Shown here: positions 30,871-37,673 of the stretch, piece by piece | How positions within the stretch are numbered: position 1 is the stretch's first letter | Layout of the letters: each line of letters begins with the position of its first letter | Assembly (NCBI GenBank): GCA_034431315.1 | Contig: DAOUDK010000004.1 | Coordinates: 1-64,000, forward strand | Length of the DNA: 64,000 nt | Source of the DNA: JAUWOY01 sp034431315 | GTDB taxonomy: Bacteria; Chloroflexota; Anaerolineae; VGOG01 | Reading direction: 5' to 3' | Notes under the pieces: model-generated | What the model was told of the DNA's origin: nothing | What the model saw: only the letters and a program-made list of their open reading frames with translations | Database searches by the model: none | Program-made: the position numbers and the translations under genes

Positions 30871-32310
30871 ATGAGCAATGTATCGCAGCAAAGCAAGCTA
30901 CCCTTCCCCCCCGGCGTCTTCCCCGCCCTGGTGACGCCTTTCGACAAGGACGAGGAAGTGGACGAGAGCGCGTTTCGCGGGCTCATCCGCCACGTGATTG
31001 ATGACGTGGACGGGCTGGTGCCCTGCGGCACCACTGGCGAGTTTCCCTACCTGTCGGTGGAAGAGCAGAAGCGGCTGGTGGAGATCGCCGTCGAGGAATC
31101 GCAAGGCAAGCCTGTTATCGCCGGCACAGGGGCTCCCTCGACTCGCCAGGCTATCGAACTGGCGAGAAACGCCAAAGAGGCCGGAGCCAGCGCGTGCCTG
31201 GTGGTGACGCCCTACTTCCTTCACCCCTCGGACAAGGGCATCTACCAGCACTTCTACGAGCTCGCCCAGGCGGTGGACATCCCCATCATCCTGTACAACA
31301 TCCCCCAGGTGGTGGACGCCTACTTGCCCCGCACCGTCGTCGAGGACCTGGCCGACGTTGACAACATCGTGGCCCTGAAGGACTCCTCCGGCAATCTGAC
31401 CTACACCATGGAAGTGCTGGAGATGGTGCAGGGGCGCATTGACGTTTTCATCGGCCACGACGAGGTGGTGCTGCCCGCCCTGGCCGGGGGCTGCTCTGGG
31501 ATGATCCTGGCCAGCGCCAACGTCTTCCCTGAGGTCTGGCAGCGGGTCTTGGAGGCAGTGCGGGAGGGCGATTTGGCTACTGCTCGAAAGTGGCAGATGA
31601 GGGTGCAGAAACTGGCCCGCATCTTCTGCCGTCACGGCGGCGGAGTGGCAGTCAAGGCGGCCCTCAACATAATGGGGGTCAAGGTCGGACGGCCGCGCCG
31701 CCCGCTGAAGTCCACGGGCGGGGCTTTGATCCATGAGACGCGAGCCGAGATCCGAATGGAGCTGGAGAAGTTGGGCAAGATCGAAATCCAAAGCTCAAAG
31801 TTCAAAATCCAAAGCGGGGCATTGCAGGAGCGGTTTGGGGATTTGGGATTGACGGCGGAGGTGATTCGGGATGCCGGACTGCGGATGGGGACTGGGTCGG
31901 CGGGGGAGGGGGCGGAGTGGGTGCAGCTCGATCTGGTGGCCGGGCCGAAGGCGGGGCCGCTGGGCGATGCCTACGCCTATCAACTGACCTATCCCCTCCA
32001 TCGTCGCGAGGCACTGACCACCATCCTGGAGCCGAACCTCACCGTGCGGCCGTCAACGCTGATCTTGCCTGCGCTGGAGCAGAAAAACCTGCGCCAGGCC
32101 AACATGATCTACGGGCCGACCCAGGCAGCAGTGGCCAAGGCCATCGTGGACGCTTTGGAGCGGGCTGTGATCCCGGTGGCGGCCATGGACGAGGAGGTGA
32201 TGATCGTCCTGGCCACAGTGGATCCAAAGGCCCTGGATCGCCACGCTCTCTACCAGAACGTGTACGCGGCGATGGGGGAGGCCATCAAAAAGGCTTTCGG
32301 TGGCCCATGA
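30871..32310 (+). CDS. Fusion of DapA/NAL-type aldolase and Fae domain (paralog 1)
   Basis: A 479-residue fusion. Residues ~10-300 form a class I pyruvate-type aldolase of the dihydrodipicolinate synthase/N-acetylneuraminate lyase family: G-T-T-G-E (53-57) binds the keto-acid carboxylate, Y142 is the catalytic tyrosine and K170 (A-L-K-D-S-S-G) forms the Schiff base. A linker (305-318) is encoded by a dispersed CAAAGCTC-type repeat. Residues ~319-479 match formaldehyde-activating enzyme: G-P-K-A-G-P-L-G, R-P-S-T-L-I-L-P, G-P-T-Q-A-A-V-A-K-A. The proposed catalytic His of Fae (A-H-x-D-L) is Gln352 here. ATG 30871 lies eight bases after AAGGAG; an ATG at 30865 sits too close. The true substrate is unknown. 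Confidence 0.88.
   Translation: MSNVSQQSKLPFPPGVFPALVTPFDKDEEVDESAFRGLIRHVIDDVDGLVPCGTTGEFPYLSVEEQKRLVEIAVEESQGKPVIAGTGAPSTRQAIELARNAKEAGASACLVVTPYFLHPSDKGIYQHFYELAQAVDIPIILYNIPQVVDAYLPRTVVEDLADVDNIVALKDSSGNLTYTMEVLEMVQGRIDVFIGHDEVVLPALAGGCSGMILASANVFPEVWQRVLEAVREGDLATARKWQMRVQKLARIFCRHGGGVAVKAALNIMGVKVGRPRRPLKSTGGALIHETRAEIRMELEKLGKIEIQSSKFKIQSGALQERFGDLGLTAEVIRDAGLRMGTGSAGEGAEWVQLDLVAGPKAGPLGDAYAYQLTYPLHRREALTTILEPNLTVRPSTLILPALEQKNLRQANMIYGPTQAAVAKAIVDALERAVIPVAAMDEEVMIVLATVDPKALDRHALYQNVYAAMGEAIKKAFGGP
31784..31815 (+). repeat. Dispersed repeat inside the aldolase-Fae linker, paralog 1
   Basis: In-frame AATCCAAAGCTCAAAG / TTCAAAATCCAAAG units encode K-I-E-I-Q-S-S-K-F-K-I-Q-S. The same units are intergenic at 18084-18146. 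Confidence 0.8.
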
Positions 32311-32334
32311 GCCGCGGGGCATAGCCGTTTGTTG

Positions 32335-32392
32335 GGTAATGAGTCAACGAGTAATGTGTTAACGAGGTACTCGTTATCTATCAACTTTCCTT
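32335..32392. repeat. GTTAACGAG/ACTCGTTA units
   Basis: Repeated AATGAGTCAACGAGTAATG and GTTAACGAG-GTACTCGTTA units follow the first fusion gene. They are related to 15546-15570 and 16978-17031. Confidence 0.55.
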
Positions 32393-32411
32393 AACAAATT
32401 TCATAGCACGT

Positions 32412-32555
32412 CAAAGCGGGGGGATGAGTGGAACTGTCAACGGATTCGGGGAGCGGATTGAACGGATTAGGGCTCCGTGCGTGGCATCTTCCGTTCAATC
32501 CGTTCCAAAAATCCGCTGACAGTGTTCTGCATCTTCTATCCCCCCTGCTTTGGGG
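32412..32555. repeat. Long imperfect palindrome with CGGATTGAACGGATT units
   Basis: The outer arms CAAAGCGGGGGGAT and ATCCCCCCTGCTTTG and the inner ACTGTCA/TGACAGT and GATTGAACGG/CCGTTCAATC arms make an element of about 145 bases. This resembles a small non-autonomous hairpin element. Confidence 0.7.
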
Positions 32556-32582
32556 TGCTAAGACAAATTTGGAGGTAACATA

Positions 32583-32777
32583 ATGAGAGAATGTGAACAA
32601 GACAAGAACCTGGCCAAGTGCGCTTGCACCTACGAGCCTTGCAGCCGCAAGGGGCTATGCTGTGAGTGCATCATGTACCACAAGCGATACGGCGAGTTGC
32701 CCGGCTGTCTGTTCCCGCCAGAGGTGGAGCGAACCTACGACCGCAGCATCGCCCGCTTCGTCAGCATCCACAAGTAG
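32583..32777 (+). CDS. Small Cys-rich protein, DUF6485-like
   Basis: A 64-residue protein with eight cysteines (4, 13, 15, 20, 26, 27, 29, 42) in the pattern C-x-C-x4-C-x5-C-C-x-C, then G-E-L-P-G-C-L-F-P and E-R-T-Y-D-R-S-I-A-R-F. I recall a small family (DUF6485) with exactly this N-C-T-Y-E-P-C-S-R-K-G-x-C-C-E-C signature and no known role; it probably binds a metal or Fe-S cluster. The GGAGGT site fits the ATG. It lies between the two aldolase-Fae genes on the same strand, which may be meaningful or chance. Confidence 0.75.
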   Translation: MRECEQDKNLAKCACTYEPCSRKGLCCECIMYHKRYGELPGCLFPPEVERTYDRSIARFVSIHK

Positions 32778-32780
32778 ACG

Positions 32781-32862
32781 TGTCATTGCGAGGCGCGGTT
32801 TTTGCGACGAAGCAATCCCCTCCATGGTGGAGATTGCTTCGCACAAACCGCTCGCAATGACA
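32781..32862. repeat. TGTCATTGCGAG palindromic repeat (copy 1)
   Basis: TGTCATTGCGAG (32781-32792) and CTCGCAATGACA (32851-32862) bound an element with inner GAAGCAATC/GATTGCTTC arms. This is a widely dispersed bacterial REP-type unit. It lies right before the ribosome site of the second fusion gene. Copy 2 is at 52283-52362. Confidence 0.85.
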
Positions 32863-32883
32863 CAGATCACAAAGGAGGCCATT

Positions 32884-34302
32884 GTGTCAAAGAAACCAGA
32901 TTGGTTCAAAGGTATATTCCCGGCCTTGGTCACGCCCTTTACCAGGGATGACCGGGTTGACGAGGAGGCGTTTAGAGCTCTGATCCGCCACCTTCTGCCC
33001 CATGTGGATGGGGTGGTGCCGGTGGGCACTACCGGGGAGTTCGTGTACCTGTCGGAGACCGAGAAGCGGCTGGTGATTGATATCGCCGTTGACGAGGTGG
33101 GGGGCAGGGTGCCGGTGGTGGCCGGCACGGGATGCGCCAGCACGAGGGATACCGTAGCCCTGACTCGATACGCTCAGGGCGCCGGGGCTACGGCGGCCCT
33201 GGTGGTGGCGCCCTTCTACCTCAAACCCACCTTCAACGAGGTCTACGAGCACTACGAGGCGGTCAACGAAGTTGGCCTGCCCATCATCCTCTACAACATC
33301 CCCCAGTGCGCGGGCACCCACTTCAAGTGGTGGACGGCCGAGGGGATGGCTTACCTGGACAACGTGGTGGGCATCAAAGATTCCAGCGGCGATATGCCCT
33401 TTCTGATGGCCCTGTTCGAGAAAGTCAAGGGGCAGATCGGCATCTTCTGCGGCCACGACGAGATAGTGATGGCTGCCCTGGCCGCTGGCGCCGACGGGGC
33501 CATCCTGGCCAGCGCGAATCTGATCCCCGATCTCTGGCAAAAGATCTATTCCGCTGTAAAGCAGGGGGATCTGGCCATGGCCCAGGATTGGCAGGCCAGG
33601 GTGCAGAAGCTGGTGCGCATCGTCGTGCGCAAGGGAGCTACCCAGGCGGTGAAAGAGGGCCTGCGGATGATGGGCCTGGATATGGGCAACTCCCGCCACC
33701 CCATCATGCCCGGCGGGGCCTTCGAGCGGGAGGACCGCGAGGAGCTGCGCATCCAGTTAGAGAACCTGGGCAAAATCCAAATCCAAAGCTCAAAGCTCAA
33801 AATCCAAATTGAGGACTTCACCTTGCGCGTCGGGGAAGGCTTCTCTGGCCCGCCCTTCTTCGAGCTGGCTCACGTTGACCTGCTGCTGGGCGTCCGGGAG
33901 GGGCCGGTGGGCAGAGCTATCGCCAGGGCGTTGGGGGAGCCACGGCCTTCGCACGGACTGCGCGTCATCAACGAGCGGCCGCGCACGCTGCTGGTTCCGA
34001 CCGTGACCGTGCGCACCAAGAAGCAGGCTGGTCACGTCTATGACGACGCCGCGCGCGGCATCAACCTGGCAATTGCGGCCAGCATTGAGGATGGCAGCCT
34101 TCCCCAGGGGGCCTTGGACGACCTGGCCATGATCGCCAACGTCTTCATCCATCCAGCCGCTGCCAACCGCAAGCGCATCGAGTTCAACAACTACAAGGCC
34201 ATGCGCCACGCCATTCGCAAAGCCATCGAGGGCCGGCCGACCCTCGAAGAGTTGCTCAACGAGAAAGAAGCGGCTCGCCATCCCTTCAGATATGCGCCGT
34301 GA
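32884..34302 (+). CDS. Fusion of DapA/NAL-type aldolase and Fae domain (paralog 2)
   Basis: A 472-residue fusion with the same layout as its neighbour. The aldolase domain (~7-290) has G-T-T-G-E (48-52), Y137 and Schiff-base K165 (G-I-K-D-S-S-G). A repeat-encoded linker (~295-308) joins a complete Fae domain (~310-472), which ends in the family's H-P-F tail and keeps the A-H-V-D-L motif with H330, the proposed catalytic histidine. Fae couples formaldehyde to tetrahydromethanopterin in methylotrophs and archaea, where it is also known fused to hexulose-phosphate synthase. An aldolase partner suggests in-protein capture of released formaldehyde. The GTG start at 32884 follows AAGGAGG; an open frame upstream crosses repeat DNA and is not real. 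Confidence 0.9.
   Translation: MSKKPDWFKGIFPALVTPFTRDDRVDEEAFRALIRHLLPHVDGVVPVGTTGEFVYLSETEKRLVIDIAVDEVGGRVPVVAGTGCASTRDTVALTRYAQGAGATAALVVAPFYLKPTFNEVYEHYEAVNEVGLPIILYNIPQCAGTHFKWWTAEGMAYLDNVVGIKDSSGDMPFLMALFEKVKGQIGIFCGHDEIVMAALAAGADGAILASANLIPDLWQKIYSAVKQGDLAMAQDWQARVQKLVRIVVRKGATQAVKEGLRMMGLDMGNSRHPIMPGGAFEREDREELRIQLENLGKIQIQSSKLKIQIEDFTLRVGEGFSGPPFFELAHVDLLLGVREGPVGRAIARALGEPRPSHGLRVINERPRTLLVPTVTVRTKKQAGHVYDDAARGINLAIAASIEDGSLPQGALDDLAMIANVFIHPAAANRKRIEFNNYKAMRHAIRKAIEGRPTLEELLNEKEAARHPFRYAP
33771..33809 (+). repeat. Dispersed repeat inside the aldolase-Fae linker, paralog 2
   Basis: CAAAATCCAAATCCAAAGCT-type units encode K-I-Q-I-Q-S-S-K-L-K-I-Q-I at the same junction as in paralog 1. 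Confidence 0.8.
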
Positions 34303-34311
34303 GCTGTCTTA

Positions 34312-34409
34312 AGACCTCGGAGGTTTCCGGCAGTGCCTCTGCTGGCAAAGTTGCCTTGATTATCTGGTTGGTTTGCTGGCAAAATCGTGTCTGAAAACCT
34401 CCGAGGTCT
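34312..34409. repeat. AGACCTCGGAGGTTT inverted repeat
   Basis: Perfect 15-bp arms (34312-34326 and 34395-34409) between the second fusion gene and the M28 peptidase gene. Confidence 0.75.
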
Positions 34410-34429
34410 GGATGAATGAAGGAGTCCCA

Positions 34430-36148
34430 ATGAACAGGAAGCTTGCAGCGCTTTGGTGCTTGCTTCTCATTGCCGTGTTAATTGTCGGCGGCAGCACTTT
34501 CCCGGCTATGTCTCAAGGCCCGCAGCCAGCCGCCCTGGTCAAGATAGACCTGCGGACGGAGGGCGATCTCCAGCGGGTAGAGGCTGGCGGGCTGGCCGTC
34601 TATGCCCACCTCACCACCGGGGACGAGGACTATCTCGTCGCCGGGGCTACCGAAGATGACCTGGCCTCTCTGGCGAGCCAGGGCTTGGCCTATCGCGTCT
34701 TGGATGAGGAGCTTGCCCCAGGGGAGTATTATCTGGTCTACCCGCGCCACGCTGACCAGTTGTCCCTGATCCCACAACATGGCAGGCTCCTTCACTTCGA
34801 CGGCCTCCGTGCCCTGATCCGGTCTCCGGCAGTTGAGGCGGAGAAGTTGCCTGTGCTGGGCCTGGAGATCAGGTGGCTTCCTGATAGCCCCATCCGCCTG
34901 AGCCCCCCCGTTCCCCCCAACCCTTCGACCTTGCTCAGGGCAGGCTTTGGGGGGCTAGGGGGGCAGCCCGACCCGCTCATCGCGGAGATGATCGCCCAGG
35001 TTGATTCAGATACCGCTTATCTCTACGATGGCAATCTCAGCGGCGAGAACGAGGTCACCATCGGTGGGCAGCCCTATACCCTCTATACCCGCTACTCCTA
35101 CAGCGGCGAGCCTGTCCAGAAGGCCACGCAGTTCGTCTACGAGCACTTTGAGAATCTGGACCTGGAGGTGGAATATCATAACTATAACTGGTCGGGCAAC
35201 TACTGGCGCAACGTGGTGGCTACCAAGCCGGGCCTCACCGATCCTGATGACATCTACGTCGTTTGTGCTCACGTGGACAGCATATCGAACGATCCGTACA
35301 ATTACGCTCCGGGGGCTGATGACAATGCCAGCGGCACGACGGCGGTGATGATCGCCGCCGACATCCTCAGCCAATACGACTTCGGCAGCACCATCCGCTT
35401 CGTCACCTTCACCGGGGAGGAGCAGGGGCTCCATGGCAGCCACTACTACGCCCAGGATGCTTATTACCAGGGCGACAATATCCTGGGCGTGCTCAATTTG
35501 GACATGATCGCCTACGACTCCGATGATCAGCCCATCCTCGAGCTTCACGCCGGAACCGGGCCTGGTTCCATCGCCATCGCCAACCTGTTCACCGATGTGG
35601 TGGATACCTACGACCTCAACCTCGTCCCTGAGATCATCACCACCTGGGCCACCGACCGGAGCGATCATGCCTCCTTTTGGGACTACGGTTATAACGCCAT
35701 CCTGGGCATTGAGGATTGGGAGGGTGACCGCACCCCCTACTATCACAAGACCAGCGATCAACTCAGCACCCTGGACATGGACTATTTCACCGAGTTCGTC
35801 AAAGCCTCCGTGGGGACCGTGGCCAGCATGGCCTGTCTGCTGCCCGAAGGTAAGGGTTACCTTGAGGGCACAGTGACCGACGCCAGCAGTGGCGATCCCT
35901 TGGTGGACGTGACTTTGACCATCGTGAACCAGGAAAACAGCGACCAGACAACAACCGGTACAGACCCTAGCGGCTACTATACCAAGACCCTCTCCATCGG
36001 CCTGTACGACGTCACCGCCAAGGCTAGCGGCTATTATTCAGCGACAACGGGCGGCGTGGAGATACTGGCCGATGAGGTCACCACTCAGGACTTCGCCTTA
36101 GAGCGGTGGTATCGCGTCTACGTGCCTCTCTTGTTTAAGAGCCGTTGA
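34430..36148 (+). CDS. Secreted M28-family metallopeptidase
   Basis: A 572-residue exported zinc aminopeptidase. A signal peptide (1-28) and an N-terminal region lead into the M28 core with its two-zinc ligands: H in C-A-H-V-D, D in G-A-D-D-N-A-S-G, the catalytic and ligand pair E-E in F-T-G-E-E-Q-G, D in L-D-M-I, and H in Y-H-K-T-S-D. A carboxypeptidase-regulatory-like beta domain (about 480-560) follows, and the protein ends in R-V-Y-V-P-L-L-F-K-S-R, the Chloroflexota-type C-terminal motif. Near residue 165 a Pro-rich stretch (N-P-S-T-L-L-R-A-G-F) comes from a dispersed CCCTTCGACC-type repeat. I start at ATG 34430 with a GGAG site; an upstream in-frame ATG precedes no signal peptide. It probably digests external peptides for the ABC importers. 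Confidence 0.9.
   Translation: MNRKLAALWCLLLIAVLIVGGSTFPAMSQGPQPAALVKIDLRTEGDLQRVEAGGLAVYAHLTTGDEDYLVAGATEDDLASLASQGLAYRVLDEELAPGEYYLVYPRHADQLSLIPQHGRLLHFDGLRALIRSPAVEAEKLPVLGLEIRWLPDSPIRLSPPVPPNPSTLLRAGFGGLGGQPDPLIAEMIAQVDSDTAYLYDGNLSGENEVTIGGQPYTLYTRYSYSGEPVQKATQFVYEHFENLDLEVEYHNYNWSGNYWRNVVATKPGLTDPDDIYVVCAHVDSISNDPYNYAPGADDNASGTTAVMIAADILSQYDFGSTIRFVTFTGEEQGLHGSHYYAQDAYYQGDNILGVLNLDMIAYDSDDQPILELHAGTGPGSIAIANLFTDVVDTYDLNLVPEIITTWATDRSDHASFWDYGYNAILGIEDWEGDRTPYYHKTSDQLSTLDMDYFTEFVKASVGTVASMACLLPEGKGYLEGTVTDASSGDPLVDVTLTIVNQENSDQTTTGTDPSGYYTKTLSIGLYDVTAKASGYYSATTGGVEILADEVTTQDFALERWYRVYVPLLFKSR
34921..34946 (+). repeat. CCTTCGACC-GCTCAGGG repeat in the M28 gene
   Basis: CCCTTCGACCTTGCTCAGGG is a common dispersed unit, here in frame. 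Related copies lie at 36836-36858 and 63465-63530. Confidence 0.65.
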
Positions 36149-36177
36149 AGTGTGAAACGTGAAACCCTTGTGGTTAC

Positions 36178-36206
36178 TTGCTACTTATTTGGCGACGTGG
36201 TATAAT
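36178..36206 (+). promoter_or_regulatory. Promoter of the DUF5647-like operon
   Basis: TTGCTA (36178-36183), 17-base spacer, TATAAT (36201-36206), followed by AAGGAG before ATG 36235. Confidence 0.6.
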
Positions 36207-36234
36207 TACGCCCAGATAAGTGTAAAGGAGATCC

Positions 36235-36426
36235 ATGAACCGCGCTGTCACCTTCGAGCACAATCTTGGACCGGGTAGCAGAGCTCGTGTTCGATTTATG
36301 AAGGAACGATGTGATGCGGCCGGGTGGCACAACAGAGAAGACGGCACTATCATTCTCCGATTACAGCCAGGCGCTAACGTTCGCGCACGAAGACATCAAG
36401 GCAAACTGGCAGGTCTATCGCGATAG
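36235..36426 (+). CDS. Small unrecognised reading frame with good start signals
   Basis: A 63-residue basic frame preceded by an AAGGAG site and a good promoter. Its sequence (many Arg, little secondary-structure pattern) resembles no family. A second frame (36314-36451) overlaps it and joins the next gene by ATGA. Possibly the start signals belong to a gene whose body shifted frame near 36300, making this a broken gene. Treat as uncertain. Confidence 0.35.
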   Translation: MNRAVTFEHNLGPGSRARVRFMKERCDAAGWHNREDGTIILRLQPGANVRARRHQGKLAGLSR

Positions 36427-36451
36427 GTATCAAAGGTGGTTGAAACAATGA
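36314..36451 (+). CDS. 45-residue frame translationally coupled to the DUF5647-like gene
   Basis: It reads M-R-P-G-G-T-T-E-K-T, then S-F-S-D-Y-S-Q-A-L-T-F-A, then H-E-D-I-K-A-N-W-Q-V-Y and R-D-R-Y-Q-R-W-L-K-Q. This is a helical, protein-like sequence, unlike a chance frame. Its stop TGA overlaps the ATG of the next gene (ATGA at 36448-36451). A weak AAGGA site precedes it; GTG 36311 is an alternative start. It may be the small partner of a toxin-antitoxin-like pair or the rest of a frameshifted gene starting at 36235. Confidence 0.5.
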   Translation: MRPGGTTEKTALSFSDYSQALTFAHEDIKANWQVYRDRYQRWLKQ

Positions 36452-36723
36452 GGGACGACAAAATATTTGAGTTCAACGTTGACTTACAGGCAGCGTTCAT
36501 GCAATACGTCATCGCCCAACCAGGTGTCCTGGATCAGTTGCCGGACGATTTCCAACTGGTGATCCTGTCCGACGATGATCCAGAGCTGAGTTGGCGCAAC
36601 CTGGAGCTGCTGAAAGAACAGGGCGACGCTGACAAGCCGATCGTCATCGTCCGTATGCGAACTCAGGAACTCGTGGACATGACGACTCAGCCACTGCAAA
36701 TCTTTACCCCTATTGCCGCCTGA
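36448..36723 (+). CDS. DUF5647-like small protein
   Basis: A 91-residue soluble protein with F-N-V-D-L-Q-A-A-F-M-Q-Y-V near the start, the strand F-Q-L-V-I-L-S-D-D-D-P-E-L-S, then N-L-E-L-L-K-E-Q and P-I-V-I-V-R-M. This order matches DUF5647, a small family of unknown function often found in two-gene units with a tiny upstream gene, as here. The ATG at 36448 overlaps the upstream stop, and AGGTGG lies before it. Confidence 0.6.
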   Translation: MRDDKIFEFNVDLQAAFMQYVIAQPGVLDQLPDDFQLVILSDDDPELSWRNLELLKEQGDADKPIVIVRMRTQELVDMTTQPLQIFTPIAA

Positions 36724-36766
36724 TCATCTACCCGTCCTCAGGACGGTTTCGGCTTGGGAGGAAGTG

Positions 36767-37486
36767 ATGCGATCTGTTGTTTATGCAGCGCTTGTCTTGA
36801 CGCTGGTGGCAAGTCTTGGCTTGGGGGGCTGTGGCCCTTCGGCTTGGCTCAGGACAAGCCCTGGCATTGAGGAGGTGAGGGAGGCAGCGGCCTCCCCGCC
36901 GCCAGGGGAAATGGCTTTGCCAAAGCCGAGGTTGCAGGGGGAACTCTCTCTTGAGGAGACCCTCGCCCGGCGGCGCTCAGTGCGGAGTTTTACCGAAGAG
37001 GAACTCACTCTGGAGGAGATCTCTCAGCTCCTCTGGGCTGCTCAGGGGACGACGGCCGCCTGGGGTGGGCGGACCGCTCCCTCGGCCGGGGCTCTCTATC
37101 CGCTGGAGGTCTACGTGGCTACCGCTGATGGACTCTACCACTACGTGCCCCAGGGACACAAAGTGATCATCGAGTCCCAGGATGACCTGCGTCCCAAGCT
37201 CTGGGAGGCGGGGCTGAAGCAGGACGCGATACGAGATGCTGCGGCGGTCTTCGTTATCACTGCGGTGTACGAAAGGACGGCCAAGAAATACGGTGGCCGG
37301 GCCGAGCGATACGTCAAGCTGGAGGCAGGCCACGCCTGCCAGAACATCCTCCTCCAGGCCGTGGCTCTGCACCTGGGGGCGGTGCCCATCGGCGCCTTCT
37401 ACGATGACCAGGTTCAGGCCGCCCTCTCCCTTCCCCCCGACCACGAGCCTCTCTACCTCATCCCCGTGGGACATCCTCGGCAATAG
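36767..37486 (+). CDS. SagB/ThcOx-type nitroreductase-like lipoprotein
   Basis: A 239-residue FMN-dependent nitroreductase-fold protein with a lipoprotein signal (L-G-L-G-G-C). The family markers are R-R-S-V-R-S-F (FMN phosphate site, about 66-72), L-L-W-A-A-Q-G, T-A-P-S-A-G-A-L-Y-P-L-E-V-Y and a late H-L-G-A-V-P-I-G-A-F block. SagB-like members oxidise azolines in peptide natural products, but many simply reduce unknown substrates; export as a lipoprotein and the absence of cyclodehydratase or precursor genes argue against a peptide pathway here. Just after the lipid Cys the sequence S-A-W-L-R-T-S comes from a dispersed repeat (36836-36858). I start at ATG 36767 (GGGAGGAAG). Confidence 0.85.
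   Translation: MRSVVYAALVLTLVASLGLGGCGPSAWLRTSPGIEEVREAAASPPPGEMALPKPRLQGELSLEETLARRRSVRSFTEEELTLEEISQLLWAAQGTTAAWGGRTAPSAGALYPLEVYVATADGLYHYVPQGHKVIIESQDDLRPKLWEAGLKQDAIRDAAAVFVITAVYERTAKKYGGRAERYVKLEAGHACQNILLQAVALHLGAVPIGAFYDDQVQAALSLPPDHEPLYLIPVGHPRQ
36836..36858 (+). repeat. CCCTTCGGCTTGGCTCAGGA unit in coding DNA
   Basis: A variant of the CCTTCGAC/GCTCAGG dispersed repeat, in frame behind the lipobox of the nitroreductase-like gene. Confidence 0.55.
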
Positions 37487-37593
37487 TTCTGGCGCGAAGA
37501 CGGCCAATGTGATTGGCTTCGGCCTGAGCTCAGCCGAACGGCCTGCTACCCTACGATGGTGAACCGCTGCGCGAGCTCTCACAATACGCTGCT

Positions 37594-37622
37594 TTGACTA
37601 ACTCGCCGAAAGGTGATAAACT
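37594..37622 (+). promoter_or_regulatory. Promoter of trpB2
   Basis: TTGACT (37594-37599), 17-base spacer, TAAACT (37617-37622), 52 bases before the ATG. The gap before it (37491-37560) holds a palindrome with CTGAGCTCAGCCGAA, related to 18245-18300 and 56518-56560. Confidence 0.55.
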
Positions 37623-37673
37623 ATGGGCAGGCGCAGTGTTGCGCAAATTTTCCAAAGTAAGGAGGCAGCAACG

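Noticed and set aside
32781..32862. Insertion-sequence end before aldolase-Fae paralog 2
   Set aside because: The palindrome is a known type of short dispersed repeat; no transposase or target duplication is visible.
32593..32883. 97-codon N-terminal extension of aldolase-Fae paralog 2
   Set aside because: It overlaps the Cys-rich gene in another frame and crosses a REP-type repeat. GTG 32884 has a strong ribosome site and starts where the family starts.
36767..37486. Thiopeptide or azoline biosynthesis cluster around the SagB-like gene
   Set aside because: No cyclodehydratase, precursor peptide or export gene is adjacent, and the protein is a predicted lipoprotein.
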